Shown here one piece after another: positions 8,068 through 17,096 of a DNA stretch of 64,000 nt. The notes under the pieces are model-generated. The model was not told the DNA's origin, did no database searches, and saw only the letters and a list, made by a program, of their open reading frames with translations. The translations under genes were made by a program, and so were the position numbers. The DNA comes from Bradyrhizobium sp. AUGA SZCCT0158 (GTDB lineage: Bacteria; Pseudomonadota; Alphaproteobacteria; Rhizobiales; Xanthobacteraceae), in assembly GCF_018130065.1 (NCBI RefSeq), contig NZ_JAFCME010000016.1, positions 62,001-126,000 of the forward strand, in the 5' to 3' direction. Positions within the stretch are counted from its first letter, which is position 1; every line of letters starts with the position of its first letter.

Positions 8068-9087
8068 ATGTCAGGGACGGACAAATCCTCTACGACCAGG
8101 CGTGACCTTCTTCAGTCGGCGGCGTTCGCCGGCGCAGCGAGCGCGCTGTTCGGCGGTTTGGGGTTAAGCCCGGCGCTCGCGCAGGCCGCACGTTCCGAAA
8201 AACCGCTGAAGGCCGCGTTCTCCAACGCCGGCCTGCAGGCCACCTGGTGCGCGCAGGGCAAGCAGGCCGCGGAATGGTGGGGCAAGCTGTTCAACGTCGA
8301 GGTCACCTGGTTCGACGGCCAGCTCGACGCCGTCAAGCAGCGCGCCGCGATCGACAACATGGCGTCGCAGAAATGGGATTTCGTCGCCATCCAGGCGTTC
8401 GGCATCGGCACCCTGACCCAGCCGGTGCAGAAGATGATCAGCGCCGGCACCCCGGTCATCGACATGGACACGCTGATCGCGCCGCTCGACCAGATCAGCG
8501 TCCACTCCTTCCTCGCCCCCGACAATGAATTCATGGGCGCTTCGGTGACGCAGGCGCTCTGCAACGCCATGGGCGGCAAGGGCAAGATCATCATGACCCA
8601 GGGCGCCCTCGGCCACACCGGCGCGCAAGGCCGCGCCAAGGGTTTTACCTCCGTCGTGAAGCAATTCCCGAATATCGAGGTGCTCGACACCCAGCCGGCG
8701 GATTGGGACGTGTCAAAGACGGCGCGCCTATGGGAGACCTACCTGACAAAATACCCGCAGATCGACGCCGCCTTCTTCCACAATGACGACATGGCGCTCG
8801 CCGCCTACAACATCATGAAGGCGCGCAACCGCACCAACATCCTGATTGGCGGCGTCGACGCCATGCCGCCGGCGATCCAGGCGGTCAGCGAAGGCCGGAT
8901 GTTCGCAACCGTCCGCAATCCCTCGTGCCGTATCCATGGCGGCGCCATCGTCGCCGGCGTCGCCGCGGTGACCGGGGGCGAGAAGAGCGGTCAGGGTATT
9001 CCCAAGCACGTGATAACGGACGGCCCGGTCGTGACCAAGGCCAACGCGGCGGGCATGCAGTGGATGGAGAATCATTTCCTGATCTGA
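8068..9087 (+). CDS. Sugar ABC transporter substrate-binding protein (RbsB-like)
   Basis: The ATG at 8068 is chosen because GCGAGGGAGCAAGCA precedes it and because the protein then starts just before a twin-arginine signal (TTRRDLLQSAAFAG). The remaining 300 residues have the periplasmic-binding fold of the ribose/xylose class, with AFSNAGLQATWCAQGKQAA at the start of the mature domain and FFHNDDMALAAYNIM in the hinge region. It is the first gene of a three-gene CUT2-type transporter and delivers a sugar or sugar-like ligand to the permease. The ligand cannot be predicted from sequence alone. Confidence 0.85.
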   Translation: MSGTDKSSTTRRDLLQSAAFAGAASALFGGLGLSPALAQAARSEKPLKAAFSNAGLQATWCAQGKQAAEWWGKLFNVEVTWFDGQLDAVKQRAAIDNMASQKWDFVAIQAFGIGTLTQPVQKMISAGTPVIDMDTLIAPLDQISVHSFLAPDNEFMGASVTQALCNAMGGKGKIIMTQGALGHTGAQGRAKGFTSVVKQFPNIEVLDTQPADWDVSKTARLWETYLTKYPQIDAAFFHNDDMALAAYNIMKARNRTNILIGGVDAMPPAIQAVSEGRMFATVRNPSCRIHGGAIVAGVAAVTGGEKSGQGIPKHVITDGPVVTKANAAGMQWMENHFLI

Positions 9088-9093
9088 AGTCTG

Positions 9094-10596
9094 ATGACGC
9101 CGCAACGCTCACCCCTCCTCGAACTGCGAGGCATCACCAAAGCCTTCGGCGGCGTCGAGGCGCTTCGGGGTGTTGATTTTGCGTTGTTCGCCGGCGAGAT
9201 CCACGGTCTCGTCGGCGAAAACGGCGCGGGAAAAAGCACGCTGATGAAGATCATCGCCGGCGTGCATGCGGAGTTCTCCGGCCGCTTTGCACTGGATGGG
9301 AAGGACACCCGTTTCCGCTCGACCCGCGACGCGCATGCCGCCGGCATCGCCATGGTCCATCAGGAGCTGAGCGTCGCCCCCGATCTGTCGGTGGCCGAAA
9401 ATGTTTTTCTCGGCACCCAGCCGACCAACCGCTTCGGCCTCGTGCAGTGGCGGCGCATGGCGCGCGAGGCCGGCGAGCAACTCGCCAAATTCGGCATCGA
9501 CGTCGATCCAATGTCGCGGCTCGGCGATCTGCCGATCGGCATGCAGCAGTTGATCGAGATCGCCCGCGTCCTGTTCTCGGGCGCCCGCATCGTCATTCTC
9601 GACGAGCCGACCTCCGCCCTCTCGCCGCCCGAGGTCGAGCGGCTGTTTGCGACGCTGCGGCGGCTGCGCGACGAGGGTTGCGCCATCGTCTTCATCTCTC
9701 ATTTCATCGAGGACATTTTGCGCGTCTCTGACACCGTGACGGTGTTCCGCAACGGACGGAAAGTCGCCGAGACGGAATCCGCCGCGACCAGCAAGGCCGC
9801 GCTGATCGAGGCCATGATCGGCAAGGGCAGCGAGGCGCTGGGCGAGACCTATACCGACGACATCATGCTGCCGCCGCCGACCGATCGTCCGGCGGTGCTG
9901 AAGGCGGACGAACTCACGCTCGCCCGCAGCCTGCAGGACGTCTCGTTCGAGGCCCGCGGCGGTGAAGTTTTGGGCATCTACGGCTTCATGGGCTGCGGGC
10001 AGCTCGAGCTGGCGCGGATCCTGTTCGGCAAGATCAAGCCCGACCGCGGCACGTTGATCGTAGGCGGCGAACCCAAGACCTTCGCCAGCACGGCGGCGGC
10101 GCGGCGCGCCGGCGTCGCCTTCGTCCCCGAAAGCCGCCGCGCCATGCTGTTCCACCAGGAGCCGGTCTACAAGAACATCTCGATCAGCGTGCTGGGCCGG
10201 ATTTCCGCGCTGCTGCTCAAGCCGGCACGCGAGCGGTCGATCGCCGCGCGGCAGGTCGAGCAATTGCAGATCAGGCCCGCGGCCGTCGACCTCGAACTCG
10301 GCATGCTGTCCGGCGGCAACCAGCAGAAGGTGGCGCTGGCGAAATGGCTGAGCTATCCACCGCGCCTGCTCGTGCTGTGCGAGCCGACGCGGGGCATGGA
10401 CGTCGGCGCCAAGAACGACGTCATCAACATCATCAGGGAACTGCGCGCCAAGGGACTGGCCGTGATCGTGCTTTCGACCGAACCGGAGACGGTGCTGTCG
10501 CTGGCCGACCGCATCATCGTCCTCAAGCGCGGCGCGGTGGTGCGCGAATTCGCTCATGAGATGGTCAGCAAGGACCGCCTGCTGCAAGCGGCTTGA
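9094..10596 (+). CDS. Sugar ABC transporter ATP-binding protein (RbsA-like, two ATPase domains)
   Basis: This 500-residue protein has two ATPase halves. The first shows Walker A GENGAGKST, the degenerate signature IGMQQLIEIA and Walker B RIVILDEPTSAL. The second has a degenerate Walker A (YGFMGCGQLEL) and an intact signature LSGGNQQKVALA, with CEPTRGMDVGA in place of a standard Walker B. That asymmetry is normal for the CUT2 family. It begins six bases after the binding-protein stop and 12 bases before the permease start region, so the three genes form one operon. Confidence 0.9.
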   Translation: MTPQRSPLLELRGITKAFGGVEALRGVDFALFAGEIHGLVGENGAGKSTLMKIIAGVHAEFSGRFALDGKDTRFRSTRDAHAAGIAMVHQELSVAPDLSVAENVFLGTQPTNRFGLVQWRRMAREAGEQLAKFGIDVDPMSRLGDLPIGMQQLIEIARVLFSGARIVILDEPTSALSPPEVERLFATLRRLRDEGCAIVFISHFIEDILRVSDTVTVFRNGRKVAETESAATSKAALIEAMIGKGSEALGETYTDDIMLPPPTDRPAVLKADELTLARSLQDVSFEARGGEVLGIYGFMGCGQLELARILFGKIKPDRGTLIVGGEPKTFASTAAARRAGVAFVPESRRAMLFHQEPVYKNISISVLGRISALLLKPARERSIAARQVEQLQIRPAAVDLELGMLSGGNQQKVALAKWLSYPPRLLVLCEPTRGMDVGAKNDVINIIRELRAKGLAVIVLSTEPETVLSLADRIIVLKRGAVVREFAHEMVSKDRLLQAA

Positions 10597-10608
10597 GGAG
10601 AAACTTGA

Positions 10609-11640
10609 ATGGCAAGTGAAGGCGCGACAGTCCCGGCGGATCGCAAGCGGCCGCACAGCGTCGGCAGGTTCCTGCGCTCGCAGATGCGCAACATCGCGCC
10701 GTTCCTGACGCTGATCTGCCTGACCGGCTTTTTTGCCGCCGCCAGTCCATCGTTTGCGACGCTCGACAATTTCGGCAATATCCTGACCCAGGTTTCGGTG
10801 ACCGGCATCATCGCCGTCGGCCTTACCTTCGTGATCCTGTGCGCCGAGATCGACCTGTCGATCGCCAGTATCGCCAACGTCACCGGCATCGCGGTCGCCT
10901 ATTTCACCCTGCAGGAATCCTACGTGAACATCGCCAACGTCCCGATGCCCGGTTGGGCGGCGGTGATGCTGGCGCTCGCGCTCTGTGCCCTGCTCGGTGT
11001 CGTCAATGCGTTCGGGCTCACCGTGATCGGCATTCCCTCCTTCATCATGACGCTGGCGATGATGCAGATCGCCGCGGGCATTTCCGCGCTGCTGGTGCGC
11101 GGCCAGATCGCCTACAAGGTGCCCGACGTGATCACGACGCTCGGATCGGGGTCGATCGGCGGCATCCCATGGATCGTGATCGTGGCCGCGCTGATGCTGC
11201 TCGGCGGCCATCTGGTGCTGACCTACACGCGCTTCGGCCGCTACGTCTACATGGTCGGCGGCAACCGCGAGGCGGCGGAATATTCCGGGCTCAACGTCAA
11301 GCTCATCCTCGGCAGCGTGATGGTGATCGCGGCGGTCTGCTCGGGCATCGGCGGCATGCTCGGCGTCGCCCATTTCGGCAGCGCGCAGCAGAACGAGTTC
11401 GACACCTACCTGCTCGATTCGATCGCCGCCGTCGTGGTCGGCGGCACCAGCCTGTTCGGCGGCCGCGGCGGCATCGGCAACACCGTCGTCGGCCTGTTCG
11501 TGCTCGGCGTCCTCAACAACGGCCTCGACCACGTCAACATCGACAGTTTTCTGAAGATCCTGATCCGCGGCCTGATCCTGCTCGCGGCGCTGGTGATCAA
11601 TGTGTATGCGCAGAAGCTGCGGGAACGGTCGGTTGAATGA
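10609..11640 (+). CDS. Sugar ABC transporter permease (RbsC-like)
   Basis: The 343-residue integral membrane protein has about ten hydrophobic segments and the permease landmarks GLTFVILCAEIDLSIASIAN and SLFGGRGGIGNTVVG. A ribosome binding site (GAGGAGAAACTTGA) lies just upstream. It would form the inner-membrane channel with the preceding ATPase and binding protein. No sugar-metabolism gene follows. The next gene is on the other strand, so the imported compound remains unknown. Confidence 0.9.
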   Translation: MASEGATVPADRKRPHSVGRFLRSQMRNIAPFLTLICLTGFFAAASPSFATLDNFGNILTQVSVTGIIAVGLTFVILCAEIDLSIASIANVTGIAVAYFTLQESYVNIANVPMPGWAAVMLALALCALLGVVNAFGLTVIGIPSFIMTLAMMQIAAGISALLVRGQIAYKVPDVITTLGSGSIGGIPWIVIVAALMLLGGHLVLTYTRFGRYVYMVGGNREAAEYSGLNVKLILGSVMVIAAVCSGIGGMLGVAHFGSAQQNEFDTYLLDSIAAVVVGGTSLFGGRGGIGNTVVGLFVLGVLNNGLDHVNIDSFLKILIRGLILLAALVINVYAQKLRERSVE

Positions 11641-11796
11641 CGGCGGCGTTTCCGGGCCGTGAACCCATAAATCTGCCGACGGCGGACTTGTTGCTGAAGT
11701 CCGTATGGCGTCGATGGGTCGACATCGTCTGCGCGGACCGTCATGTCCGCTAAGTGCCAAGTGGATTGAACATCGCTACCGCTACTTGATCACCTC

Positions 11797-12759
11797 TCAG
11801 AAGCCGTTCTGTTTGAGAAACGCTATCAGATCATCGGTCGCTTGTTTCTTCTGCTTCTCGGTGCCCCCGCCCACGTGAGCACCGCGCGTGATGCAATTCT
11901 GCTTCATCCATTTCCCAACGTTCCATCCGCCGATAGATTTGTTATTCGCCTTCATCGTCCGATCACCGTTGTCTTCGATCATCGCTGCGCAAGCTGAATA
12001 GTTCTCGCTCTTTTTCATGTGAATGACCGGACCACTGAGTTCCCAAGCATGATGTTGGCCGGGATAAATTTTTATCGACACTCTTGAGTTTCCTGCAGCC
12101 TTCATTCGATCTGCGTACTCGACGCAAGGTTTTGCAGGAGTTAGATCGTCAAGCTCAGCAACCATGTAAAAGATCGGTCGCCCCGTCGTCGCGGCGTTCC
12201 GAAATTGACCTACACAATCAGGAACAATCGGAACGTGCAGCGCGAACGCTAAGCTGCCAGTCCGACGCAATTCCCGACGAACCATCATGGCAGAATTTTG
12301 TGCCACCAACCCTCCTTTCGATACGCCCATGATGCCGATCCGAGTTGGATCGATGCGCTTATCTTTCTTTAACTCAGCCAGTGCCGCAAAGGCATCATTT
12401 TCCATCACCCACGAATTAACGAGCTCTTGGTTCTCGTTGGTGTTCAAAACCTTGCGCGGCCTGAAGCTGTCGACGACCAGCGCGGCAATGCCGTTTTGCG
12501 AAATGCTGCGCGCATAGTGACCTTCGATCTGGTCAAGAACGCCACCGGAACTATTTATGATCACCATTGCCGCTACCGACTTATCGGATTGCGGCAGATA
12601 CAAGGTTGCTGTGATCTTTACCGGCGCAACATCCGGCGCAGGATTAGTGTCGAACTTCAACTGCTCTAAGATCGCTGATTTGGCAAATGCAGGATATGTC
12701 AAAGCAATATTCAACATTGTTATGCAAATTACTAACATCCAATGTCTTGAGGCCAACAT
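11797..12759 (-). CDS. Secreted dienelactone-hydrolase-like alpha/beta hydrolase
   Basis: The 320-residue protein has a signal peptide ending near YPAFAKSA. It shows an alpha/beta-hydrolase fold with nucleophile elbow GVSKGG (GxSxGG), a likely acid in YMVAELDDLTPAKP, and the catalytic histidine in YPGQHHAWE. These match the dienelactone hydrolase family, though the secreted form suggests a role other than aromatic degradation. Codon use looks less GC-biased than its neighbours (many TTT, ATT and AAA codons), which hints at acquisition. It stands alone between convergent and same-strand genes. Confidence 0.7.
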   Translation of the reverse strand: MLASRHWMLVICITMLNIALTYPAFAKSAILEQLKFDTNPAPDVAPVKITATLYLPQSDKSVAAMVIINSSGGVLDQIEGHYARSISQNGIAALVVDSFRPRKVLNTNENQELVNSWVMENDAFAALAELKKDKRIDPTRIGIMGVSKGGLVAQNSAMMVRRELRRTGSLAFALHVPIVPDCVGQFRNAATTGRPIFYMVAELDDLTPAKPCVEYADRMKAAGNSRVSIKIYPGQHHAWELSGPVIHMKKSENYSACAAMIEDNGDRTMKANNKSIGGWNVGKWMKQNCITRGAHVGGGTEKQKKQATDDLIAFLKQNGF

Positions 12760-12780
12760 TCCGTCTTCTCCTTAGTCAAT

Positions 12781-12928
12781 GTGCACATCTTTGATATGAA
12801 CCCGCTTCAGGCAGGAGAGGATGTCCGCTTTGGATCATTCGCGACCGGGTCGAGCCAGCAGCAAGTCCGGCCAAGTCCGCAATCCGCCGAAAGCGGTAGT
12901 AGATCACGCCCTAGCCGGCCGCTTGCCC
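12781..12928. repeat. Short dispersed-repeat remnant between genes
   Basis: GAGGATGTCCGCTTTGGATC at 12818-12837 and the following CGCGACCGGGTC are phrases I recognise from many Bradyrhizobium intergenic regions. I see no gene here. Confidence 0.35.
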
Positions 12929-14239
12929 TCACCCACCGAAATCGGGCTGCCAGTCGCGCAGCAGCTGTGCTGTCTTTGTTATCGACCCGATGGTGGGATA
13001 TTTCGCAGCATCCACCATCATCGCCCGCGCCAGGCGCAGGCTTCGCGCTTCGCAGACGGCGCGAAGCTTCGGCTCCTCGATCAGCTCGAAATCGATATTG
13101 TGCGCGAGACCGAGGATGCGGCGGATGATCTTTGCCGCGGCAAACCCGACGGTGTCGCCGAACAATCGCGCCATGTAGGCCTGCCGTTCGGCCTCGAGGC
13201 GAACAGCACCATCCGCGCCGGCAAACAGCGATGCCGGATAGGCATCGCCCTTCGCTTCGGTGCGCCACAACCCGACGAATTTTCGCGCAAATTCCGCCCA
13301 TACGCCCTCGACCGTCTGCAGCAGCCACGCTTCGAAGGCGCGCCGATCGCCGGGCGAGGTTTCGTGGCCGCTGGAGGCCAGATAGCCCATGAGGAGATTT
13401 GCGATGACGGCGCCGATATCGAATCCCATCGGCCCATAGAACGCGAATTCGGGATCGATCACCTTCGTCTCGCGCTCGGTCACCATGATCGAGCCGGTAT
13501 GGAGGTCGCCGTGAATCAGCGCTTCCGGCGAGGCCATGAACTTCAGCTTGAGCCTGGAGATCGCGACATGAAGATCGAGGTCGCCGCGAAAGCGCGCCGC
13601 GGTCGCATCCAGCCAGGGCTGTGTCCAGCGGTTCTGTTCGGCGACGCGGTAGGGATCGGTGAAGATCAGATCCTCGGTGATCTTGCACAGCGCATGATTG
13701 CCGGCAAAGGCGGCAATGCCCTCCTTCTTCTCCGCGGCGGGGACCGCAAGATCGGAGCTGAAGAACAGCGTTCGCGCCAGAAAATTCGTGATGTCTTCGA
13801 CGAACCGCGGATAACTGGTTCCGGCCACCAGCCCCTTGCGCATGATGATATGCGGCTCGAGAAACTCCATCGCGATCAGGGCAAGCGCCGCATCGTGGTG
13901 GAGCACCGCCGGCACCAGGGCGGGCGCCAGCCGGGCCTGATGGGTGAGCGCCAGATGTTCGTAGTGCGAGCGCGACAGCGGCAGCGGCCAGCTCTCGCCG
14001 ACCAGCCGCACATAGGGCAGCGCCTGCTTGACGGCGATGCTGCCAGCCCCGCCGCGCACGATGAAGACGAGGTTGAGGTTGCCGTCGCCGACCTCGCTGA
14101 TCGACCACGCTGCCGGCACACCGCCAAGCTGGCTTGCGATCGTGGGAAGCTGCGCAAGGTAGTCGCGCAGATCGGCTTCCCGCAGAATTCGGTATTGGTC
14201 CGGCCGGGGGATATCCAACACTCGCCCTTGTGCGGTCAT
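12929..14239 (-). CDS. mtnK: S-methyl-5-thioribose kinase
   Basis: The 436-residue protein matches the MtnK family. It has an ATP-binding N-lobe beginning ISEVGDGNLNLVFIV, the kinase catalytic loop LIHGDLHTGSIMV, and the metal-binding segment VIDPEFAFYGPMGFDIG. MtnK phosphorylates methylthioribose in methionine salvage. The usual partner mtnA (isomerase) is not adjacent in this window. Length is slightly above the typical 400 residues. It lies 39 bases downstream of a small membrane-anchored protein gene on the same strand and ends ahead of repeat DNA. Confidence 0.9.
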   Translation of the reverse strand: MTAQGRVLDIPRPDQYRILREADLRDYLAQLPTIASQLGGVPAAWSISEVGDGNLNLVFIVRGGAGSIAVKQALPYVRLVGESWPLPLSRSHYEHLALTHQARLAPALVPAVLHHDAALALIAMEFLEPHIIMRKGLVAGTSYPRFVEDITNFLARTLFFSSDLAVPAAEKKEGIAAFAGNHALCKITEDLIFTDPYRVAEQNRWTQPWLDATAARFRGDLDLHVAISRLKLKFMASPEALIHGDLHTGSIMVTERETKVIDPEFAFYGPMGFDIGAVIANLLMGYLASSGHETSPGDRRAFEAWLLQTVEGVWAEFARKFVGLWRTEAKGDAYPASLFAGADGAVRLEAERQAYMARLFGDTVGFAAAKIIRRILGLAHNIDFELIEEPKLRAVCEARSLRLARAMMVDAAKYPTIGSITKTAQLLRDWQPDFGG

Positions 14240-14278
14240 CGGTCGTCGCCTCCGGTTGCTGGCGCGTGAAGTTCGGCT

Positions 14279-14626
14279 TCAGTCCCGCTCGAGGAAGTTG
14301 GAACCGATGTCAGCCTTTTTCTTGATCGGATCGTAGTCGCAGTAGACGCTGTCGGCGACGAGCGTGTAGCTCGCGATGATCGTGTCCTTGTTGAGCTTGA
14401 CCGCATTCAGGCCGATCGCCGCGGTCTGTTTGCCGCCGGTCCATTTGAACGGCGTCGAGCTCTGTGCTTTCTCGCAGGCCACGACGGCGTCGGGAAAGAC
14501 CGCCTGCTCGACGAAGGCTTTCACCGTTCGAAGCTGGTTCAGCGTCTTCCAGTTCATGTAGAACGACCCGCCAAGGCCGGCGGCGAGCAGGATCACCAGC
14601 GCGATCATGATGCGTTGGAAACTCAT
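14279..14626 (-). CDS. Small membrane-anchored protein of unknown function
   Basis: The 115-residue product opens with one hydrophobic helix (RIMIALVILLAAGLGGSFYM) likely to anchor it in the inner membrane, with the rest in the periplasm. Two cysteines (VACEK and VYCDYD) could pair. The sequence matches no family I can name. The gene lies between the DUF1467 gene and mtnK on the same strand, with a good ATG context and codon use like its neighbours, so I take it as real. Confidence 0.65.
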   Translation of the reverse strand: MSFQRIMIALVILLAAGLGGSFYMNWKTLNQLRTVKAFVEQAVFPDAVVACEKAQSSTPFKWTGGKQTAAIGLNAVKLNKDTIIASYTLVADSVYCDYDPIKKKADIGSNFLERD

Positions 14627-14698
14627 TCATGTTCTCCCGGCACGCTAACGCTTGGCTTCGCCGCGCCGCCTGTATGCATTGAGGTACTCAAATTGCCC

Positions 14699-14974
14699 CT
14701 AGAACGGCGTCCCCATCAGCTTGGCCAGCCGCTCGATATTAAGGAATCCCTGATAATAGGCCCACATCGCGATCGCAAAAATGACCGCCGATATGATCGT
14801 GGTCCAGATCAGCTTGCGGCCCATCCGCGCCAAAACCGGCGCGCCGGGGTCGGTGCCGGGGGCGCCCTCGCCGTCCTCGTGCTGGCTGCGCACGCCGAAT
14901 GGCAGCGTCACGAACAGCACGATCCACCACAATACGAAGTAGATCGCGAACATCGTCGAGATGTTGTAGACCAT
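14699..14974 (-). CDS. DUF1467 family membrane protein
   Basis: The 91-residue protein has two transmembrane helices (about residues 8-24 and 57-76) and the family hallmark FVLWWIVLFVTLPFGVRSQ. DUF1467 proteins have no assigned role. In alphaproteobacteria the gene commonly follows the methylmalonyl-CoA epimerase gene, as here (6 bases apart), so the two are probably co-transcribed. Confidence 0.85.
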   Translation of the reverse strand: MVYNISTMFAIYFVLWWIVLFVTLPFGVRSQHEDGEGAPGTDPGAPVLARMGRKLIWTTIISAVIFAIAMWAYYQGFLNIERLAKLMGTPF

Positions 14975-14980
14975 GAGGGT

Positions 14981-15385
14981 TCAGGCCTGTTCGATTTCGA
15001 CGAGCGCGCCGGAAAAATCCTTCGGATGGAAAAACAGCACCGGCTTGCCATGGGCGCCGATCTTCGGCACGCCGTCACCGAGCACGCGCGCCCCCTCGCT
15101 GATCAGCTTGTCGCGCGCCGCAATGATATCGGGCACGTCGTAGCAGATGTGATGGATGCCACCGTCGGCGTTGCGCTCGACGAATTTGGCGATCGGTGAG
15201 GCGTCGCCGAGCGGCTGGATGAACTCGATCTTGGTGTTGGGCAGCGTCACGAACACGGTGATGACGCCATGCTCCGGCAGCGGCACCGCGCCGGAGATTT
15301 CAGCGCCGAACGCGCCGCCATAGATTTTGGCCGCCTTCTCGGCGTCCCTGACCGCGATCGCGACATGATTGAGCCGGCCCAGCAT
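14981..15385 (-). CDS. mce: Methylmalonyl-CoA epimerase
   Basis: I place the start at 15385 (MLGRLNHVAIAV), with GGAGGAGCAACG just upstream. The longer version would add eight residues without homology. The 134-residue protein has the glyoxalase/vicinal oxygen chelate fold. Metal ligands are seen as H7 (LNHVAI), the histidine in GGIHHICYDV and the glutamate in GALVEIEQ. The enzyme converts (S)- to (R)-methylmalonyl-CoA in propionate and branched-chain breakdown. It follows rnj by 40 bases in a conserved alphaproteobacterial gene order. Confidence 0.9.
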   Translation of the reverse strand: MLGRLNHVAIAVRDAEKAAKIYGGAFGAEISGAVPLPEHGVITVFVTLPNTKIEFIQPLGDASPIAKFVERNADGGIHHICYDVPDIIAARDKLISEGARVLGDGVPKIGAHGKPVLFFHPKDFSGALVEIEQA

Positions 15386-15425
15386 CGTTGCTCCTCCTCT
15401 AGTATCCAATTCCGCGGAACACGCG

Positions 15426-17096
15426 CTAGATCGTCAGCACATGCACGAGGCAGATCGGCTTCTTGCCCCAATGTTCGTTCAGCACGGCGCGTACCGCGCG
15501 GCGCACCGATTCCGCTGTCGCGTCCGCATCGCGCCGCCGCGCCCGCGGCAGGCCTTCCACCGTCGATACCACCACATCGAACACGATGTCGTCGAGGGGC
15601 TCGCCGGCCGTATTCTTCTCGGGGATGCCGACCAGATCGACCTCGGGATCGTCGGCCAGCTCGCCCTTGTCGGTCATCGCGATCGCCACGAAGGCGCAGC
15701 CGGCAAATCCCATCCGCCGCCGCTCCACCACGGCGCGCGACTTGGAATCCTCCAGGATGGTGCCGTCCTTGTAAATACGGCCCGAAGGCAGTTGGTCGAT
15801 GATGCCGGGGTCGCCGGGGCCGAGCTGGACCAGGTCGCCGTTGCGGCAAATCAACACTTTCGGAACGCCCGCGGTGCGCGCCAGCTTGGCATGCTCCGCC
15901 AGATGCAGGGCTTCGCCATGCACGGGGATCAAGAGCTGCGGACGCACCCAGGAGATCATGTCTCGGAGCTCGTCGCGGCGCGGATGGCCGGAGACATGGA
16001 CCAGATCGGTGCGGTCGGTGATGACCTCGATGCCCTGCGTGACCAGGCCGTTGATGATGCTGCCGACCGCCTTTTCGTTGCCGGGAATGGTGCGCGAGGA
16101 GAAGATCACGCAGTCGCCCTTGTTCAGGGTCACCTGCGGATGGTCGTCATTGGCGATGCGCGCCAGCGCCGCGCGCGGCTCGCCCTGGCTTCCCGTGCAC
16201 AGCGCCAGCACCTTGTCCGGCGGGAAATGGCCGTAGAGATCAGCGCCGCGGAAACTCTGGACGCCGTCGAGATAACCGGTTTCACGCGCGACCTGCACCA
16301 CCCGTTCCATGGCGCGGCCGACCACGACCACTTCGCGGTCGGCGGCCTTGGCGGCGTCCGCGACCGCCTTCAGGCGCGCGACGTTGGAGGCGAAGGTGGT
16401 GACGGCGACCCGGCCCTTGGCGGCCTTTACCAATTTCGTAATGGTGGCGGCGACCTCGGTTTCCGAAGGCGAGCGCCCGTCCCGCACCGCATTGGTGGAA
16501 TCGCCGACCAGCGCCAGCACGCCCTCGTCGCCCAGTTCGCGCAGGCGCCGCTCGTCGGTCGGCAGGCCGATGATGGGCGTCGGATCGATCTTCCAGTCGC
16601 CGGTGTGCAGCACGGTGCCGACCGAAGTGTGGATCGCCAGCGCGTGCGATTCCGGAATCGAATGCGCAACCGGGATGAATTCGACGTTGAACGGGCCGAG
16701 ATGGACACGTCCCCCTGAAGGCACCACCGTGACCGGGATTTTCGGCGGATTACGCTCGGCCGCCAGTTTGGCCTCGAACAGGGCCGCGCTGAACTTGGTC
16801 GCGTAGATCTTGCACTGCAGCTTCGGCCAGAGGTCGATGATGGCCCCGAAATGGTCCTCATGGGCGTGCGTCAGCACCAGCCCCATCAGGTTCTTGCGTT
16901 CCTTCTCCAGGAAGCGGATGTCGGGCATGATCAGGTCGATGCCCGGCAGATGCTCCTCGTCGCCAAAGGAGACGCCGAGATCGACCGCAAGCCAGGACCG
17001 CTCGTGGCGGTTGCCGAGCCCGTAGATCGACAGGTTCATGCCGATCTCCCCGACGCCGCCGAGCGGCGCAAAGGTCAGTTCATCTGGTCTAGCCAT
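15426..17096 (-). CDS. rnj: Ribonuclease J (metallo-beta-lactamase/beta-CASP)
   Basis: The 556-residue protein carries the zinc-binding motif THAHEDHFG of the metallo-beta-lactamase fold, a following HTGDWKIDP, and beta-CASP region segments such as ALCTGSQGEPRAALARI and HVSGHPRRDEL. RNase J matures and degrades RNA by 5'-to-3' exonucleolytic and endonucleolytic cleavage. Its start codon overlaps the stop of the biotin ligase gene (TGATG), indicating coupled translation. Confidence 0.92.
   Translation of the reverse strand: MARPDELTFAPLGGVGEIGMNLSIYGLGNRHERSWLAVDLGVSFGDEEHLPGIDLIMPDIRFLEKERKNLMGLVLTHAHEDHFGAIIDLWPKLQCKIYATKFSAALFEAKLAAERNPPKIPVTVVPSGGRVHLGPFNVEFIPVAHSIPESHALAIHTSVGTVLHTGDWKIDPTPIIGLPTDERRLRELGDEGVLALVGDSTNAVRDGRSPSETEVAATITKLVKAAKGRVAVTTFASNVARLKAVADAAKAADREVVVVGRAMERVVQVARETGYLDGVQSFRGADLYGHFPPDKVLALCTGSQGEPRAALARIANDDHPQVTLNKGDCVIFSSRTIPGNEKAVGSIINGLVTQGIEVITDRTDLVHVSGHPRRDELRDMISWVRPQLLIPVHGEALHLAEHAKLARTAGVPKVLICRNGDLVQLGPGDPGIIDQLPSGRIYKDGTILEDSKSRAVVERRRMGFAGCAFVAIAMTDKGELADDPEVDLVGIPEKNTAGEPLDDIVFDVVVSTVEGLPRARRRDADATAESVRRAVRAVLNEHWGKKPICLVHVLTI

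Noticed and set aside
9109..11760. An 883-codon open frame on the minus strand opposite the sugar transporter genes
   Set aside because: It is antisense to the ATPase and permease genes along its length, has biased charged composition typical of a GC-rich shadow frame, and no ribosome binding site or known domain.
12807..14108. A 433-codon open frame overlapping mtnK in another frame
   Set aside because: The mtnK frame has all kinase motifs. The alternative translates to arginine-rich sequence without family likeness.
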